Of a DNA stretch of 41,427 nt, positions 1 through 8,054 are shown in pieces (position 1 is the stretch's first letter; the number at the start of each line of letters is the position of its first letter). Below the pieces are notes generated by a model, which worked only from the letters and a program-made list of their open reading frames with translations, was not told where the DNA came from and ran no database searches. The position numbers and the translations under genes are program-made. Origin of the DNA: Bacteroidales bacterium (lineage in GTDB: Bacteria > Bacteroidota > Bacteroidia > Bacteroidales > JAIOZK01). The DNA lies in assembly GCA_021740625.1 (NCBI GenBank), contig JAIOZK010000032.1:1-41427 (forward strand), read 5' to 3'.

Positions 1-5
1 GTCTT

Positions 6-87
6 GCAGCATAAATTTGTATTTGAAAACACATGGTTAAATTACTAAATGTTAACGATTTAACCAATAATTTATGCTGCTTTTTTT
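6..87 (+). terminator. Nested inverted repeat followed by a T-run
   Basis: A perfect 12-bp arm GCAGCATAAATT (6-17) pairs with AATTTATGCTGC (69-80). A second 8-bp pair, GGTTAAAT (35-42) and ATTTAACC (58-65), is nested inside it. Seven T residues follow (81-87). This could be a Rho-independent terminator for a plus-strand gene lying left of the window, or a small palindromic intergenic element. It faces the end of the membrane protein at 108-728. Confidence 0.4.
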
Positions 88-107
88 AACCCTTTTTTGT
101 TGATAAA

Positions 108-728
108 TCAGGCGTTTCGGTGGTGCGAAACTTTAGTAATAAATATATAACCCAGAATAGCAGGAAACAAAACCTGATTCAACAGGAAATGCTGTTTTTG
201 TTTATTTTCAACTTCCTTGTAGTACAAGTTCGCTGTATAGAAGATTTTTTTTGTTGACCTGTAACCCAGATAAAAAAGGATCAGGAATGCAACAACAGCA
301 ATGATGACCCGGAAAACCATCCCCAGTTCCAAGGTTTCAAAAGCTACACCCGGACCGAAATAAAAGAAAGCACCGATGATCATATTCCCAAAAAACCAGG
401 TGTATGAAATAATATAAACCCAAAGGAAAAATAATTTTGTCCTGCTTTGATCTTCTTTACTTTTACTATAAAATATTTCAAATACAATACCGCTCAGTAA
501 TGTAATAAATGGCCCGACGAAATAAACGGTAAAAATGGAACGCTTACCCCAATCCCCGATTACTTCAAATCCGTAGTAATATAAAGTCGCATCAAATCCC
601 ATAACCAGGGCCAGGAAAATGGAAAAAAGGTTGTTGAGATAAATGACAAAAAAGTATGACAAGAGAAAAAAGATCAGAGAGTTAACAACTATGGTCGCAC
701 TGCTTTTAGACTTTACTTCTGTCGACAT
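108..728 (-). CDS. Unknown multi-pass membrane protein (206 aa)
   Basis: I do not recognise the family. The protein has about five hydrophobic segments (roughly residues 13-42, 66-86, 100-122, 133-157 and 184-199). A short charged loop after the second segment is rich in Ser, Lys and Asp (about residues 87-97), and the C-terminus is basic. There is no signal peptidase site, catalytic motif or metal-binding cluster that I can see. It starts at an ATG, and an AT-rich 166-bp gap separates it from the next gene upstream on the same strand. The context gives no functional hint. Its composition matches neighbouring genes, so it is probably a genuine integral membrane protein of the inner membrane. 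Confidence 0.7.
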   Translation of the reverse strand: MSTEVKSKSSATIVVNSLIFFLLSYFFVIYLNNLFSIFLALVMGFDATLYYYGFEVIGDWGKRSIFTVYFVGPFITLLSGIVFEIFYSKSKEDQSRTKLFFLWVYIISYTWFFGNMIIGAFFYFGPGVAFETLELGMVFRVIIAVVAFLILFYLGYRSTKKIFYTANLYYKEVENKQKQHFLLNQVLFPAILGYIFITKVSHHRNA

Positions 729-894
729 GTTTTAAAATGTTAAATTTTTACTGCTGAAACCTGAATGATTCCTCAAAACTTAAATTCAATAAGATAGAAA
801 TATGACAACCAATTTACATCATTTTTTTTCTGTAAACAAATTTTTAACAATTAAATAAAACTTCAATATTAAATAAGAGAAAATAAAAAGAATA

Positions 895-3870
895 TCATGC
901 TTTGTATACGATACCGATTTTTTTCTTTCCATCGATTTCGATCAGTATGTTTTTATCAAATCTGATATGCCTGATATGATCGTCCTCGTAAACAGCCGGT
1001 ATTTTACTCAAATACTGATCATCAAAATGTCCCTGCTTCACATGTGGGTTTACAGTAAGATAACCCACTCTGAAGGAGGTCAGGTTCTGAAAAAAGTGGG
1101 TTCCCTGGCTCGGATCAATATGATAGCCTTCCATTCCGGACTCAACGATTACGCGTGCCATGCTGATTTGTGCCCAACGCACCGGAATCCCCAGCCAGTG
1201 ATCTGCGGAGCCCCATCTTCCCGGTCCAATCAATACGAAATTTTTCTGATCATCGATAAATTTCTCATTCAGTTCACCAATCTGATCAGCGATTTCCGGG
1301 CTTTTTGCAGGATCAAAATTATCGGGCTTAACATATACAACATCATGTATCCCTTTGATGATTCCGTTGCCCAGTGCAGTTTCAGAATATACGATACATT
1401 TTTTCGGGGATACCTTGGTCAGGTCTTTATTGATCGTCTGGTTGTTTTCAACAATGGGCCTGATCTGTAATAAATTAAATATTCTCGGCTCCGATTTTTT
1501 CCGGTTCAGCTCAACGGCAAACTCAATTTCCACGGGTTTGGCCATCTCCTGCTGCCCGATCCTGAGCACATTGCTGATGATCTCAGCCAGGGGAAAAGTA
1601 TTGTGCTTGAGTATATTCGAGAAAGTTACAAGCCTTTTACCTTCATAATTTATACTATCGCGCAATACATCATTCTGGTAATCGTAGGTTGAAGCAATGA
1701 ATCTAAGGGATCCATCCTGGTCCGCATCTTTCACACGCAGTTTTAGCAAATTAACACCATCATCGGTATTAGGAGAAAAGGAGCCTGTATCGAGATCAAG
1801 TGCGAAGAATTTCCGCTGTGTTTCCTTCAGTGCAAGGGCCGGAGATGATGTCTGCAGTACTTTTTTCGGAAACTTTGGTGAAAAGCGCAGGGTAACACCC
1901 CCATCAACAATGTATTTCCCAAGTCCCATGGCAATGTTTGCGATACCATCCTCTGATTTTTCCGGTTCGATCGGGTAAAAGTTAACGGATCGGGCCACGC
2001 CGGAAAAAGTAGGGTAAAACCGGTTTTCGTATTTCTTACCACATACTTCCTGCAGTACAATGGCCATTTTTTCCTCATCGATCACATTGGCTGTAGCAGC
2101 CATGTATGCCTTGCTTTCCCTGAAAAAAGCGGATGCATATACACTCTTGATGGCGTTGCTCAGGTTCTCGATCATCCGTCGCTCATCATCCGGTATGTTG
2201 GGGATCATATAGGTGGAGTAAATCCCTGCAAATGGCTGATAATGACTGTCTTCGAGCAGACTTGAAGAACGGATAGCAATGGGATTCCGAACTACCGAGA
2301 CAAAGGTGTAGAGATCTTCATGTATCCTGAAGGGCAGTCGGGCCTCGGTGAATTTTTGCAGGATCTCATTGTCGGTCATATCAGAGAGAGCAACTTTATA
2401 AAGATTGTTATCCTCCATGAATTCATCAAATACATCCGTACAGAGTACTACCGTCCTGGGAATTGTAATGTGCACATTCTCATATTTGTCGAAAAGCCGG
2501 TTCCTTTTGATCAATGAATCCAGGAAAGCCAGTCCACGGGCTTTACCCCCGATAGAGCCATCTCCTATCCTGGAAAAAGTAAAATATTCATCAAATCTTT
2601 CCCGGTTGAACTCTGCGATCACACCCCTTGCTTTGTTCAACCTGAAACTGGCGATGGCATCAAACAAAAAGCGCTTGATCTCATCCAGGTCGGAGAAGTC
2701 ATCCGGCGTGAGCCCCTTGAACATTTCGGCAAGTGGGAAAAGGGCTCTTGCCCTGAGCCATTTGGAAAAATGATTTCGAACTATATGATATTGCAGGGAA
2801 GTATCCGGTATTTGAAAGATCATTTCCTGAAGGGTCTTCAGATCTTCAGCGCGCGCGATCTCTTTGCCGGTTTCAGGATTTTGGAAAATAAAATCCCCGA
2901 ATGCAAAATATTCCCTGATGAAGTTCCGCAGTTCGATCGACAAAGTTTTGGAGTTCTTGTTGATAAAACCGACTCCCAGTTTCTTGGCGAGTTTCGCATT
3001 TTCGGTATCAGAAGATTGCAGCAAGACTGGCATCCATTTATCATCCATCTTAATGCGCTGCGCCAGTTTATAACCGGCCAGTTTATCTTTCTTGTCATTT
3101 CTTTTATACGACAGGTCCGAAATAACACCCAGCAAATTTTTCTTGTACTTTTCATAAAAACCGATGGCTTCCTCATAATTGGTCGCCAGCATGATTTTGG
3201 GTCTTCCACGCATCCTGAGCATTTTCTGGTGTTCATTCAGGCCTTCTGTCATGAAAGTCTTACTCTGCTTGAAAATGATCTTGTACATATTGGGCAGATA
3301 GCTGGAATAAAAGCGGATGGAGTCTTCGACCAGGATGATGACCTGCACACCCACTTCCCTTACATCGAACTCCACATTCATCTTGTCTTCAATCAACTTG
3401 ATTATGGCAAGCAGAATATCAGCATTTCCCAGCCAACTAAAGATATAATCTATCGCGCTGAAATCTTCCTGGCTTACTTTCACGGAGACCTCCCTGGAAA
3501 AAGGCGTAAGAACCACAATGGGTATATCCGAATACCGGGCCTTGATATTTTTCGCCAGGTCGAAAGTATCCTTTTCATCCGCACTGAGCATGGTAATTAC
3601 CAGATCGATATTCCCTTCCTCCAGCATTTCAAAGGCTTTTTCTTCGGAGTGGGCGATCATGAACTGAGGCGGATACCTCAGGTTGAGGGAAACATATTCG
3701 TTGAATATCTGTTCATCAATTCGCCCGTCATCTTCTAGTGTAAAGGCATCATAAGCACTTGAGATCAGCAAAACATGATATATCCTTTTCTTCATCAGGA
3801 TATTGAACGAGGTATCATTGAAGTAGAATTTTTTCGCATCAATTGAAAACTTCTTTTTTACTTGCTCCAT
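895..3870 (-). CDS. PEP/pyruvate-binding (PPDK-type ATP-grasp) protein with two receiver-like domains
   Basis: A 991-residue protein. Residues ~30-165 and ~175-320 look like two response-regulator receiver folds; the second opens with ILVEDS and has an acidic residue at D252 (GVISDLSY). Residues ~435-800 match the nucleotide-binding domain of pyruvate phosphate dikinase/PEP synthase, with GGKARG (441-446), an IAIRSSSLLED stretch (531-541) and MAIVLQEV (from 602). The swivelling phosphohistidine domain (GGxTSHxA motif) and the PEP/pyruvate TIM barrel are not present, so it cannot be a complete PEP synthase. The C-terminus holds a conserved-looking GPGRWGS stretch. It is probably a signal-responsive ATP-dependent phosphotransfer protein; the substrate is unknown. 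The start is an ATG and a TAnnTTTG promoter element lies just upstream. Confidence 0.8.
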   Translation of the reverse strand: MEQVKKKFSIDAKKFYFNDTSFNILMKKRIYHVLLISSAYDAFTLEDDGRIDEQIFNEYVSLNLRYPPQFMIAHSEEKAFEMLEEGNIDLVITMLSADEKDTFDLAKNIKARYSDIPIVVLTPFSREVSVKVSQEDFSAIDYIFSWLGNADILLAIIKLIEDKMNVEFDVREVGVQVIILVEDSIRFYSSYLPNMYKIIFKQSKTFMTEGLNEHQKMLRMRGRPKIMLATNYEEAIGFYEKYKKNLLGVISDLSYKRNDKKDKLAGYKLAQRIKMDDKWMPVLLQSSDTENAKLAKKLGVGFINKNSKTLSIELRNFIREYFAFGDFIFQNPETGKEIARAEDLKTLQEMIFQIPDTSLQYHIVRNHFSKWLRARALFPLAEMFKGLTPDDFSDLDEIKRFLFDAIASFRLNKARGVIAEFNRERFDEYFTFSRIGDGSIGGKARGLAFLDSLIKRNRLFDKYENVHITIPRTVVLCTDVFDEFMEDNNLYKVALSDMTDNEILQKFTEARLPFRIHEDLYTFVSVVRNPIAIRSSSLLEDSHYQPFAGIYSTYMIPNIPDDERRMIENLSNAIKSVYASAFFRESKAYMAATANVIDEEKMAIVLQEVCGKKYENRFYPTFSGVARSVNFYPIEPEKSEDGIANIAMGLGKYIVDGGVTLRFSPKFPKKVLQTSSPALALKETQRKFFALDLDTGSFSPNTDDGVNLLKLRVKDADQDGSLRFIASTYDYQNDVLRDSINYEGKRLVTFSNILKHNTFPLAEIISNVLRIGQQEMAKPVEIEFAVELNRKKSEPRIFNLLQIRPIVENNQTINKDLTKVSPKKCIVYSETALGNGIIKGIHDVVYVKPDNFDPAKSPEIADQIGELNEKFIDDQKNFVLIGPGRWGSADHWLGIPVRWAQISMARVIVESGMEGYHIDPSQGTHFFQNLTSFRVGYLTVNPHVKQGHFDDQYLSKIPAVYEDDHIRHIRFDKNILIEIDGKKKIGIVYKA

Positions 3871-3887
3871 AGGCTGAAAATATATTA

Positions 3888-3895
3888 CAAAGGTA
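3888..3895 (-). promoter_or_regulatory. Bacteroidota -7 element TACCTTTG
   Basis: Reading the minus strand, TACCTTTG fits the Bacteroidota housekeeping -7 consensus TAnnTTTG. It lies about 17 nt before the ATG of the PPDK-type protein, leaving a very short leader. A matching -33 TTG at standard spacing is not obvious. Confidence 0.5.
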
Positions 3896-3976
3896 CTGAT
3901 TTGCCCATAAGCACTGAAAGCAATTTAGCGATAGTCGTGGGAGAAGCATTACAAGTAACAAATTCTTCATCAGACA

Positions 3977-4180
3977 TTGTTTAGTCTGATTTTAAATTAT
4001 TCACTACAAACTATTTATGACAAAACATCGTTTATATTACACTACTTATTCAAACTAGGTTTTTATACTAGAATTGCTACAGTAGTACTCATAATTTTAG
4101 GAGTGGTTGTTCTCGCTGGAAGTGTCTTTCTCGGACAAACCAATAACAATGCTCCGGTGGTTGATGAATTTGATGAATAA
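3977..4180 (+). CDS. Possible small single-pass membrane protein (67 aa, TTG start)
   Basis: The frame has no ATG; the first start is TTG at 3977. The peptide has one clear transmembrane helix (about residues 33-52, rich in V, I, L and G), then a short hydrophilic tail ending in acidic residues (VDEFDE). That layout is typical of small bacterial membrane peptides. It is divergent from the PPDK-type gene and ends 43 nt before a strong bidirectional hairpin terminator, which supports plus-strand transcription here. I do not recognise the family. The true start may lie elsewhere in the frame. Confidence 0.4.
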   Translation: MFSLILNYSLQTIYDKTSFILHYLFKLGFYTRIATVVLIILGVVVLAGSVFLGQTNNNAPVVDEFDE

Positions 4181-4221
4181 AGCCGGACAGAAGAGAATAA
4201 TCATAAGTTTTAGGTAAACAC

Positions 4222-4256
4222 AAAAACGCCTCTTTAGACACTAAAGGGGCGTTTTG
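4222..4256. terminator. Bidirectional hairpin terminator
   Basis: Near-perfect 14-bp arms (4223-4236 and 4242-4255, one mismatch; loop of 5 nt) are flanked by A-tract on the left and T-tract on the right. It sits between two converging genes, the small membrane ORF and the NuoG-GltD fusion, and can serve both directions. Confidence 0.75.
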
Positions 4257-4328
4257 TTATTTTTGCAACAAAACAGCATTGGACTATTGAAGGTTTCACA
4301 CGGAGTGAGGCTTTCACTATTTGGTCAC

Positions 4329-7300
4329 TTAATGCTTCATCCGCTCTGAAAACTCCTTCTCAAAATAACCGTTTACACTGTCGCAACCACAGTCAAACAT
4401 GCGGTTGTTGTTATCATTCCTTGTGTATTCAAAAACATAGGAAATATCTTTGTCTCTTCCATCAAGCAGTGAAAAGACTTCCATGCGGATATCAGCCAGG
4501 TCATTCTTTTCTTTTGAACCCAGCTTTTTCAGAATATTGGTAATTTGTTGATAATTCAGATCTTTAACTGCTGGTTCGAAAACAGGCTCAAACTCCTGGA
4601 TTACCTGCAGGGTATTGGAATAGCTTCCACCCGACTCGAAAGGCAACGAGGCCGGCAGTATCAGATCAGCCATTTTAGCTGTTTCTGTCAGGAAGTAATC
4701 CTGCACCACAACAAAATCAGCCACAGACAGCCATCCACTTACCTGTACCTTGTTACTGGCGGTTCCCATGGGATCCTCCCCGAAAATTAAAATATTTTTC
4801 AACTTCCCTTTTTCCAGCAAGCTGTAAATATTCTCATTGACTTTATCCGGAAGCTGATCAACCTGCCAGGTTTTCTTGACCTTTTCGACAAAACCCTGAT
4901 CTGTCATATTTTGCAGTCCGACACCATATTGAGGATCAATGCCCATATCAAACAAACCCTGGGAATTATTCTTTTCCTTCATTGCAATCAATCCACTGGA
5001 AGTCTTCCCGATCTTCCCGGTGATCATGCATAAATTAAATAATTCATCGGAAGCATTGCTGGATATTTCTTTTTCTGAAAAAAGGATAATGGCGTTCATC
5101 TCATGGTTGTATCGCTTTGCAAACTCAATGACCTGGTCCATAAAAGGAACACCTGATTTTTCCACCAGTTCGACAAAATTCTCTTTCATCAGGTTTTCCT
5201 TGTATTCTTCGTAACCACGACATTTATCCTTGATGAATAAAGCATTGTGAAAATTGTTGGCCACCAGGTAGTAGTTTACAGCTTTGATAAAATGATAATA
5301 GGATTTTACGGGCAACACCTTGTCGACCTTGTGTTTCATCGTACTATCATCATGTTCTGTAACCAGTTCAACAGGAATATCTTTTTTATACTGGGCATTG
5401 TTGACCATATAGCCCACCACGGGGTTGTCCATGTTGATCTCTGATCCAAGCAGGAAGATCCTGGAGGCACCGTTTATCTGCTCGAAAGGCATGTTTGATT
5501 TTGCATTCAAAGCATAACCATTGCCCCTGTTCAGATAATGGAAACTGGCCACATTGTTTGTATGCACACTGCCGCGCGCCAGTTTTTGTATCAGGTACAT
5601 TTCCTCGTTGGTAAGCCTTGCCCCTGCAAAAAAACCATTTTCATCAGCCTCTGTTTTGCTGATCTTTTCAGCAATAAGTTCATAGGCTTTTTTAAAGGAT
5701 ATTTCGGAAAATTTGCCATTGGTTTTCAGCAGTGGTTTTGTAAGCCTTGAAGTATCATTCAGGTAATTGTAACCGAATTTGGGATATTTGCAAATATTGC
5801 CATCCTTGTTGATCCTGCCGTTCTTTCCGGTTACCCTGTGTATAAACTGAGTTTTATGGTTCAGTGTAATTTCACATCCTATCGAACAATAATTGCAGAT
5901 TGTATCTGCCTGATCGAGTTTGACAGGTCCGGGTTTGAAGATCACATTTTCTGTTATGGCACCAGTTGGACAGGTTGAGATACAAAGGCCGCAGGTTTCG
6001 CAGCTTGTATCCAGCAGGCTTTCACCCATGCTGGGTGCGACGAAAGTATCAAATCCCCTGTTAACCAGTCCGAGAGCATTGGCACCCACCACTTCATTAC
6101 AAATTCTCACACATCTTGCACAAAGAATACATTTGTTGTTGTCGATTTCTATATATGGATGTCTGAAATCAACATTGTATTCTTTGTATTCTCCCGCCTG
6201 GGCTATTTGATCGGCATGATATTCTGTAGAATATTTTTTCAGGTCACAGCTAAACAATTCAGAACACCCACATTCCAGACAGCGCTGTGTTTCATGCTTC
6301 GCGACTTCTTCACTTGCATAACCCAGTTCTACCTCCTTGAAATTCACGCGTTTTTTAGGATCGAGTGTGGGCATTTCTTCCCGTTTCTGCGTTGCGAAGA
6401 AACCTTTGTAATCTTCCTGTAGCTGCTCCTTGAAGCTTGCTTTTTTGCTAAGAAATTCCCTGGGCATGGGTTGCATTTCTTTTCCATTGAGAAAAAGATT
6501 ACAACTATGAGAGGCCACCCTTGCCTGTCCGATCGCCTGGATCAAAGTAGCAGGCCCGGTAACGCCGTCACCACAGGCAAAGACTGAATCCACACCGGTT
6601 TGCAGGGTTTCTTCTTTGGCATCAATATCACCCCATCGGTTGAGTTTCAATTCTCCCTTATCGGTAAATTTATTCACATTTTCGACAAACTCAGCCTGGG
6701 TTTTTTGCCCGATGGCAGCCAGGATGTAATCCACTTCCAGATCAAATTCGGAACCTTCAATGGGCACGGGACGTCTTCTTCCGGATGCATCGGGTTCCCC
6801 GAGCTCCATTTTCAGGCAGGTCACGGATTTTACTTTACCGTCTTCATCTTTATTAACCCTGGAGGGATTGGTAAGAAATAAATAGGCTACCCCTTCCAGT
6901 TTGGATTCATGAATCTCAATGGGATTGGCCGGCATCTCCTTTTCAGTGCGCCGGTAGATTACGTAAACCTTTTCTGCACCACAGCGCATGGAAGTCCTAC
7001 AGCAATCCATCGCTGTATTTCCACCACCCACAACAGCAACCTTCTTTTTGGAAAAATCCATGGGTTTACCCGAAAGCTGCATTTCTTTGAGGAAATCGAT
7101 ACCGGAGAAAACATTATCTGCATCATCACCTTCGCAACCGATCAGGGTGCCTTTCTGGGAACCAATGGCCAGGATCGTAGCATCGTACTTTTCCGAAATA
7201 TCTTTATAAGAAATGTCTTTCCCAAATTTGCTGTTGTAAGTAATGTTAACCCCCATTTCGGTGATATTATCAACTTCTTTCTGCAGTATATCATTTGGGA

Positions 7301-8030
7301 GTCGGTATTCCGGAATACCATACCTGAGCCAGCCACCTGCAAGAGGTGCAGCCTCAAAAATATCTACCTGGTGTCCTTCTTTTTGCAGGAAGAAAGCTGA
7401 AGACAAGCCACCGGGACCTGCACCTATCACAGCCACTTTTTTACCTGTTTTGGGTTTAATTTCAGGTTTCCATTTGTTTTTGGACTGGAGGTCGTAATCT
7501 GCGGCAAATCTCTTAAGATAGTCGATACCAACCGGGGCACCTTCATCCAGCAGGTTCCTGCGACAAGCCACTTCGCAAGGCCTGACACAAACCCTTCCGC
7601 AAATGGCGGGCAGGGGATTGGTTTCCTTGATCAGGGCAACAGCTTCGTGATACAGGCCTTTGTCGATCAGGGAAATATATCCTTGCACATCCACACCGGC
7701 CGGACAGGTTTCTTTGCAGGGGCCAATGCAATCCGCATAGTGGTTGCTGACCAGCAAGTCGAGTGCTGTTTTCCTCGCCTTGGCCACCCTGTCGTTGTGT
7801 GTCTCGATCTTCATCCCTTCCATAACTTTTGTGGAACAGGAAGGCTGAAGACCCTTCATCCCTTCCACTTCCACCACACAAACAAAGCATGATGTGTAAG
7901 GTTCCAAACGCGGGTCATCACATAGTGTTGGAATTTCTATATCGTTCCGGCGGCACAAAGCCAGAATGGTTTCGCCTTTATATGCCTGGGTAATTTTACC
8001 GTTTAATATTACATTCAGTCTTTCGCTCAT
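4329..8030 (-). CDS. StnC-like NuoG/GltD fusion with a degenerate molybdopterin-oxidoreductase C-terminus
   Basis: 1233 residues in five blocks. (1) NuoG-type [2Fe-2S] domain (C37, C48, C51, C65). (2) GltD/NfnB-like flavoprotein at ~95-515 with N-terminal Fe-S cysteines (C101, C105, C109; C144, C148, C152, C156), FAD motif GAGPGG (203-208) and NADPH motif GGGNTAMD (335-342). (3) A Cys-rich linker (C584-C595). (4) Two [4Fe-4S] ferredoxin clusters (C634-C644, C677-C687). (5) A formate-dehydrogenase-like domain from ~705 with a [4Fe-4S] site (C712, C715, C719, C747). At the place where formate dehydrogenases carry the Mo-ligating Cys/Sec and His (ARxC/U-H), this protein reads NNVASFHYLN (825-834), so it should not bind catalytic Mo. 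With the two genes upstream it matches the Stn transhydrogenase layout (StnC = NuoG-like + GltD-like NADPH site). Expected role: cytoplasmic electron exchange between NADPH and NADH/ferredoxin. Database labels such as 'formate dehydrogenase alpha' would mislead here. Confidence 0.75.
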   Translation of the reverse strand: MSERLNVILNGKITQAYKGETILALCRRNDIEIPTLCDDPRLEPYTSCFVCVVEVEGMKGLQPSCSTKVMEGMKIETHNDRVAKARKTALDLLVSNHYADCIGPCKETCPAGVDVQGYISLIDKGLYHEAVALIKETNPLPAICGRVCVRPCEVACRRNLLDEGAPVGIDYLKRFAADYDLQSKNKWKPEIKPKTGKKVAVIGAGPGGLSSAFFLQKEGHQVDIFEAAPLAGGWLRYGIPEYRLPNDILQKEVDNITEMGVNITYNSKFGKDISYKDISEKYDATILAIGSQKGTLIGCEGDDADNVFSGIDFLKEMQLSGKPMDFSKKKVAVVGGGNTAMDCCRTSMRCGAEKVYVIYRRTEKEMPANPIEIHESKLEGVAYLFLTNPSRVNKDEDGKVKSVTCLKMELGEPDASGRRRPVPIEGSEFDLEVDYILAAIGQKTQAEFVENVNKFTDKGELKLNRWGDIDAKEETLQTGVDSVFACGDGVTGPATLIQAIGQARVASHSCNLFLNGKEMQPMPREFLSKKASFKEQLQEDYKGFFATQKREEMPTLDPKKRVNFKEVELGYASEEVAKHETQRCLECGCSELFSCDLKKYSTEYHADQIAQAGEYKEYNVDFRHPYIEIDNNKCILCARCVRICNEVVGANALGLVNRGFDTFVAPSMGESLLDTSCETCGLCISTCPTGAITENVIFKPGPVKLDQADTICNYCSIGCEITLNHKTQFIHRVTGKNGRINKDGNICKYPKFGYNYLNDTSRLTKPLLKTNGKFSEISFKKAYELIAEKISKTEADENGFFAGARLTNEEMYLIQKLARGSVHTNNVASFHYLNRGNGYALNAKSNMPFEQINGASRIFLLGSEINMDNPVVGYMVNNAQYKKDIPVELVTEHDDSTMKHKVDKVLPVKSYYHFIKAVNYYLVANNFHNALFIKDKCRGYEEYKENLMKENFVELVEKSGVPFMDQVIEFAKRYNHEMNAIILFSEKEISSNASDELFNLCMITGKIGKTSSGLIAMKEKNNSQGLFDMGIDPQYGVGLQNMTDQGFVEKVKKTWQVDQLPDKVNENIYSLLEKGKLKNILIFGEDPMGTASNKVQVSGWLSVADFVVVQDYFLTETAKMADLILPASLPFESGGSYSNTLQVIQEFEPVFEPAVKDLNYQQITNILKKLGSKEKNDLADIRMEVFSLLDGRDKDISYVFEYTRNDNNNRMFDCGCDSVNGYFEKEFSERMKH

Positions 8031-8054
8031 TCCTCAAATCCTTTTAAATTATTA

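Noticed and set aside
2770-3738. 322-codon plus-strand open frame antisense to the PPDK-type gene
   Set aside because: The minus-strand frame has clear domain homology. The antisense frame has low-complexity, His/Phe-rich protein with no motifs and is a codon-usage shadow.
4329-8030. Formate dehydrogenase alpha subunit
   Set aside because: The C-terminal domain lacks the Mo-ligand Cys/Sec-His motif, and the chain contains a GltD-like NADPH module and a HydB-type partner instead.
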